From Clostridiales bacterium (GTDB taxonomy: Bacteria > Bacillota > Clostridia > Christensenellales > Aristaeellaceae), in the NCBI GenBank assembly GCA_015056085.1, contig SVHA01000002.1:1-64000 (forward strand): a stretch of DNA of 64,000 nucleotides. Direction: 5' to 3'. Shown in pieces: positions 63,773-64,000 of the stretch. The position numbers were made by a program, and so were the translations under genes. The notes beneath the pieces are model-generated. The model did no database searches, was not told the DNA's origin, and saw only the letters and a list, made by a program, of their open reading frames with translations. Each line of letters starts with the position of its first letter. Positions within the stretch are counted from its first letter, which is position 1.

Positions 63773-64000
63773 GTGAAAGATACAACAAAAACCAATTTGA
63801 GGAACTATGGCATCTGCGCCTGTATTGAACTGCTGATTGCCTTCCTGGTCGTCTGGTCCAAAGGGTTTTTCGTCCACTCTGCGGCGGTGAACCTGCAGAT
63901 TGCCGCCGATGCGTTCTTTGTCGCAGGCGTCCTGATGACGCTGTTTGCGGGCATGATGTTCGTCAGCGGCGAAGGCGCCCTCATCGGCATCGGATTTGTG
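63773..64000 (+). CDS. Membrane protein, DUF3899-like, N-terminal part (cut by window edge)
   Basis: GTG 63773 opens 76 codons to the window end. Two hydrophobic segments are seen (about 15-32 and 45-68), with the string ADAFFVAGVLMTLFAG and a following GEGALIGIGF, which resemble DUF3899 proteins. They often sit with peptide transporters. Only 18 bases after oppF. Ribosome-binding site is poor. Confidence 0.6.
   Translation, partial: MKDTTKTNLRNYGICACIELLIAFLVVWSKGFFVHSAAVNLQIAADAFFVAGVLMTLFAGMMFVSGEGALIGIGFV

Overview
The window looks like a chromosomal segment of a spore-forming, GC-rich, Gram-positive anaerobe of the Clostridia. Two alpha/beta-type small acid-soluble spore proteins, a YlmC/YmxH-type PRC-barrel protein and a YhcN/YlaJ-like lipoprotein point to sporulation. 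The order priA-def-fmt-rsmB-rlmN-phosphatase-PASTA kinase-rsgA-rpe is the classic Firmicutes arrangement, and a T-box leads serS. No closer taxonomic call is safe from sequence alone. No plasmid, phage or CRISPR signature was seen; the only transposon trace is an IS30-type transposase tail at the left edge.

Layout. 1-1.3 kb: IS30 tail and a tandem repeat array. 1.4-3.5 kb: two coupled G3E (CobW-like) GTPases, one with a roughly 95-residue His/Cys tail region, the other fused to a DUF1980-like domain. 4.2-6.7 kb: ABC-F protein and hibernation factor HPF. 8.2-12.5 kb: GH13 enzyme and glycogen phosphorylase (glycogen or maltodextrin use). 12.7-15.8 kb: Zn-ribbon protein with DNA polymerase IV, then T-box and serS. 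16-28.6 kb: secreted SH3 protein and the nine-gene priA-rpe run, largely coupled by stop/start overlaps. 30.4-31.9 kb: guaB. 33-39 kb: E2-like acyltransferase, YlmC-like protein, transglutaminase-like protein, RNase Z, TPP-riboswitch-controlled thiT, YfbR-like nucleotidase and a TIM-barrel protein. 39.2-48.8 kb: an AraC regulator divergent from a Tat-exported PHP phosphoesterase, a double DUF4430 protein, a BMP-type nucleoside ABC transporter and an ADP-ribosylglycohydrolase; this block is bracketed by a direct repeat of about 54 bp. 48.9-54.2 kb: SASPs, spore lipoprotein, three VanY-like peptidases (one with a ruined active site), cupin and metallophosphoesterase. 54.3 kb: tRNA-Thr. 54.9-64 kb: an oligopeptide-type ABC transporter whose binding protein, one permease and both ATPases are far larger than usual.

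Repeats dominate the noncoding DNA. Five intergenic regions (0.1-1.3, 3.5-4.2, 6.7-8.2, 29.1-30.35 and 31.9-33.2 kb) are mosaics of the same modules: stacked short GC-rich palindromes that begin at stop codons, a terminator-like hairpin of one of two types, a CCAAAGGGC/GATCGG hairpin module, and a highly structured element of about 395 bp in three copies. Another family of about 190 bp occurs at 17.5 and 35.2 kb, where it supplies the last codons of the transglutaminase-like gene. The most unusual features are this repeat economy, the expanded Opp transporter, and the nucleoside/ADP-ribose island between direct repeats.
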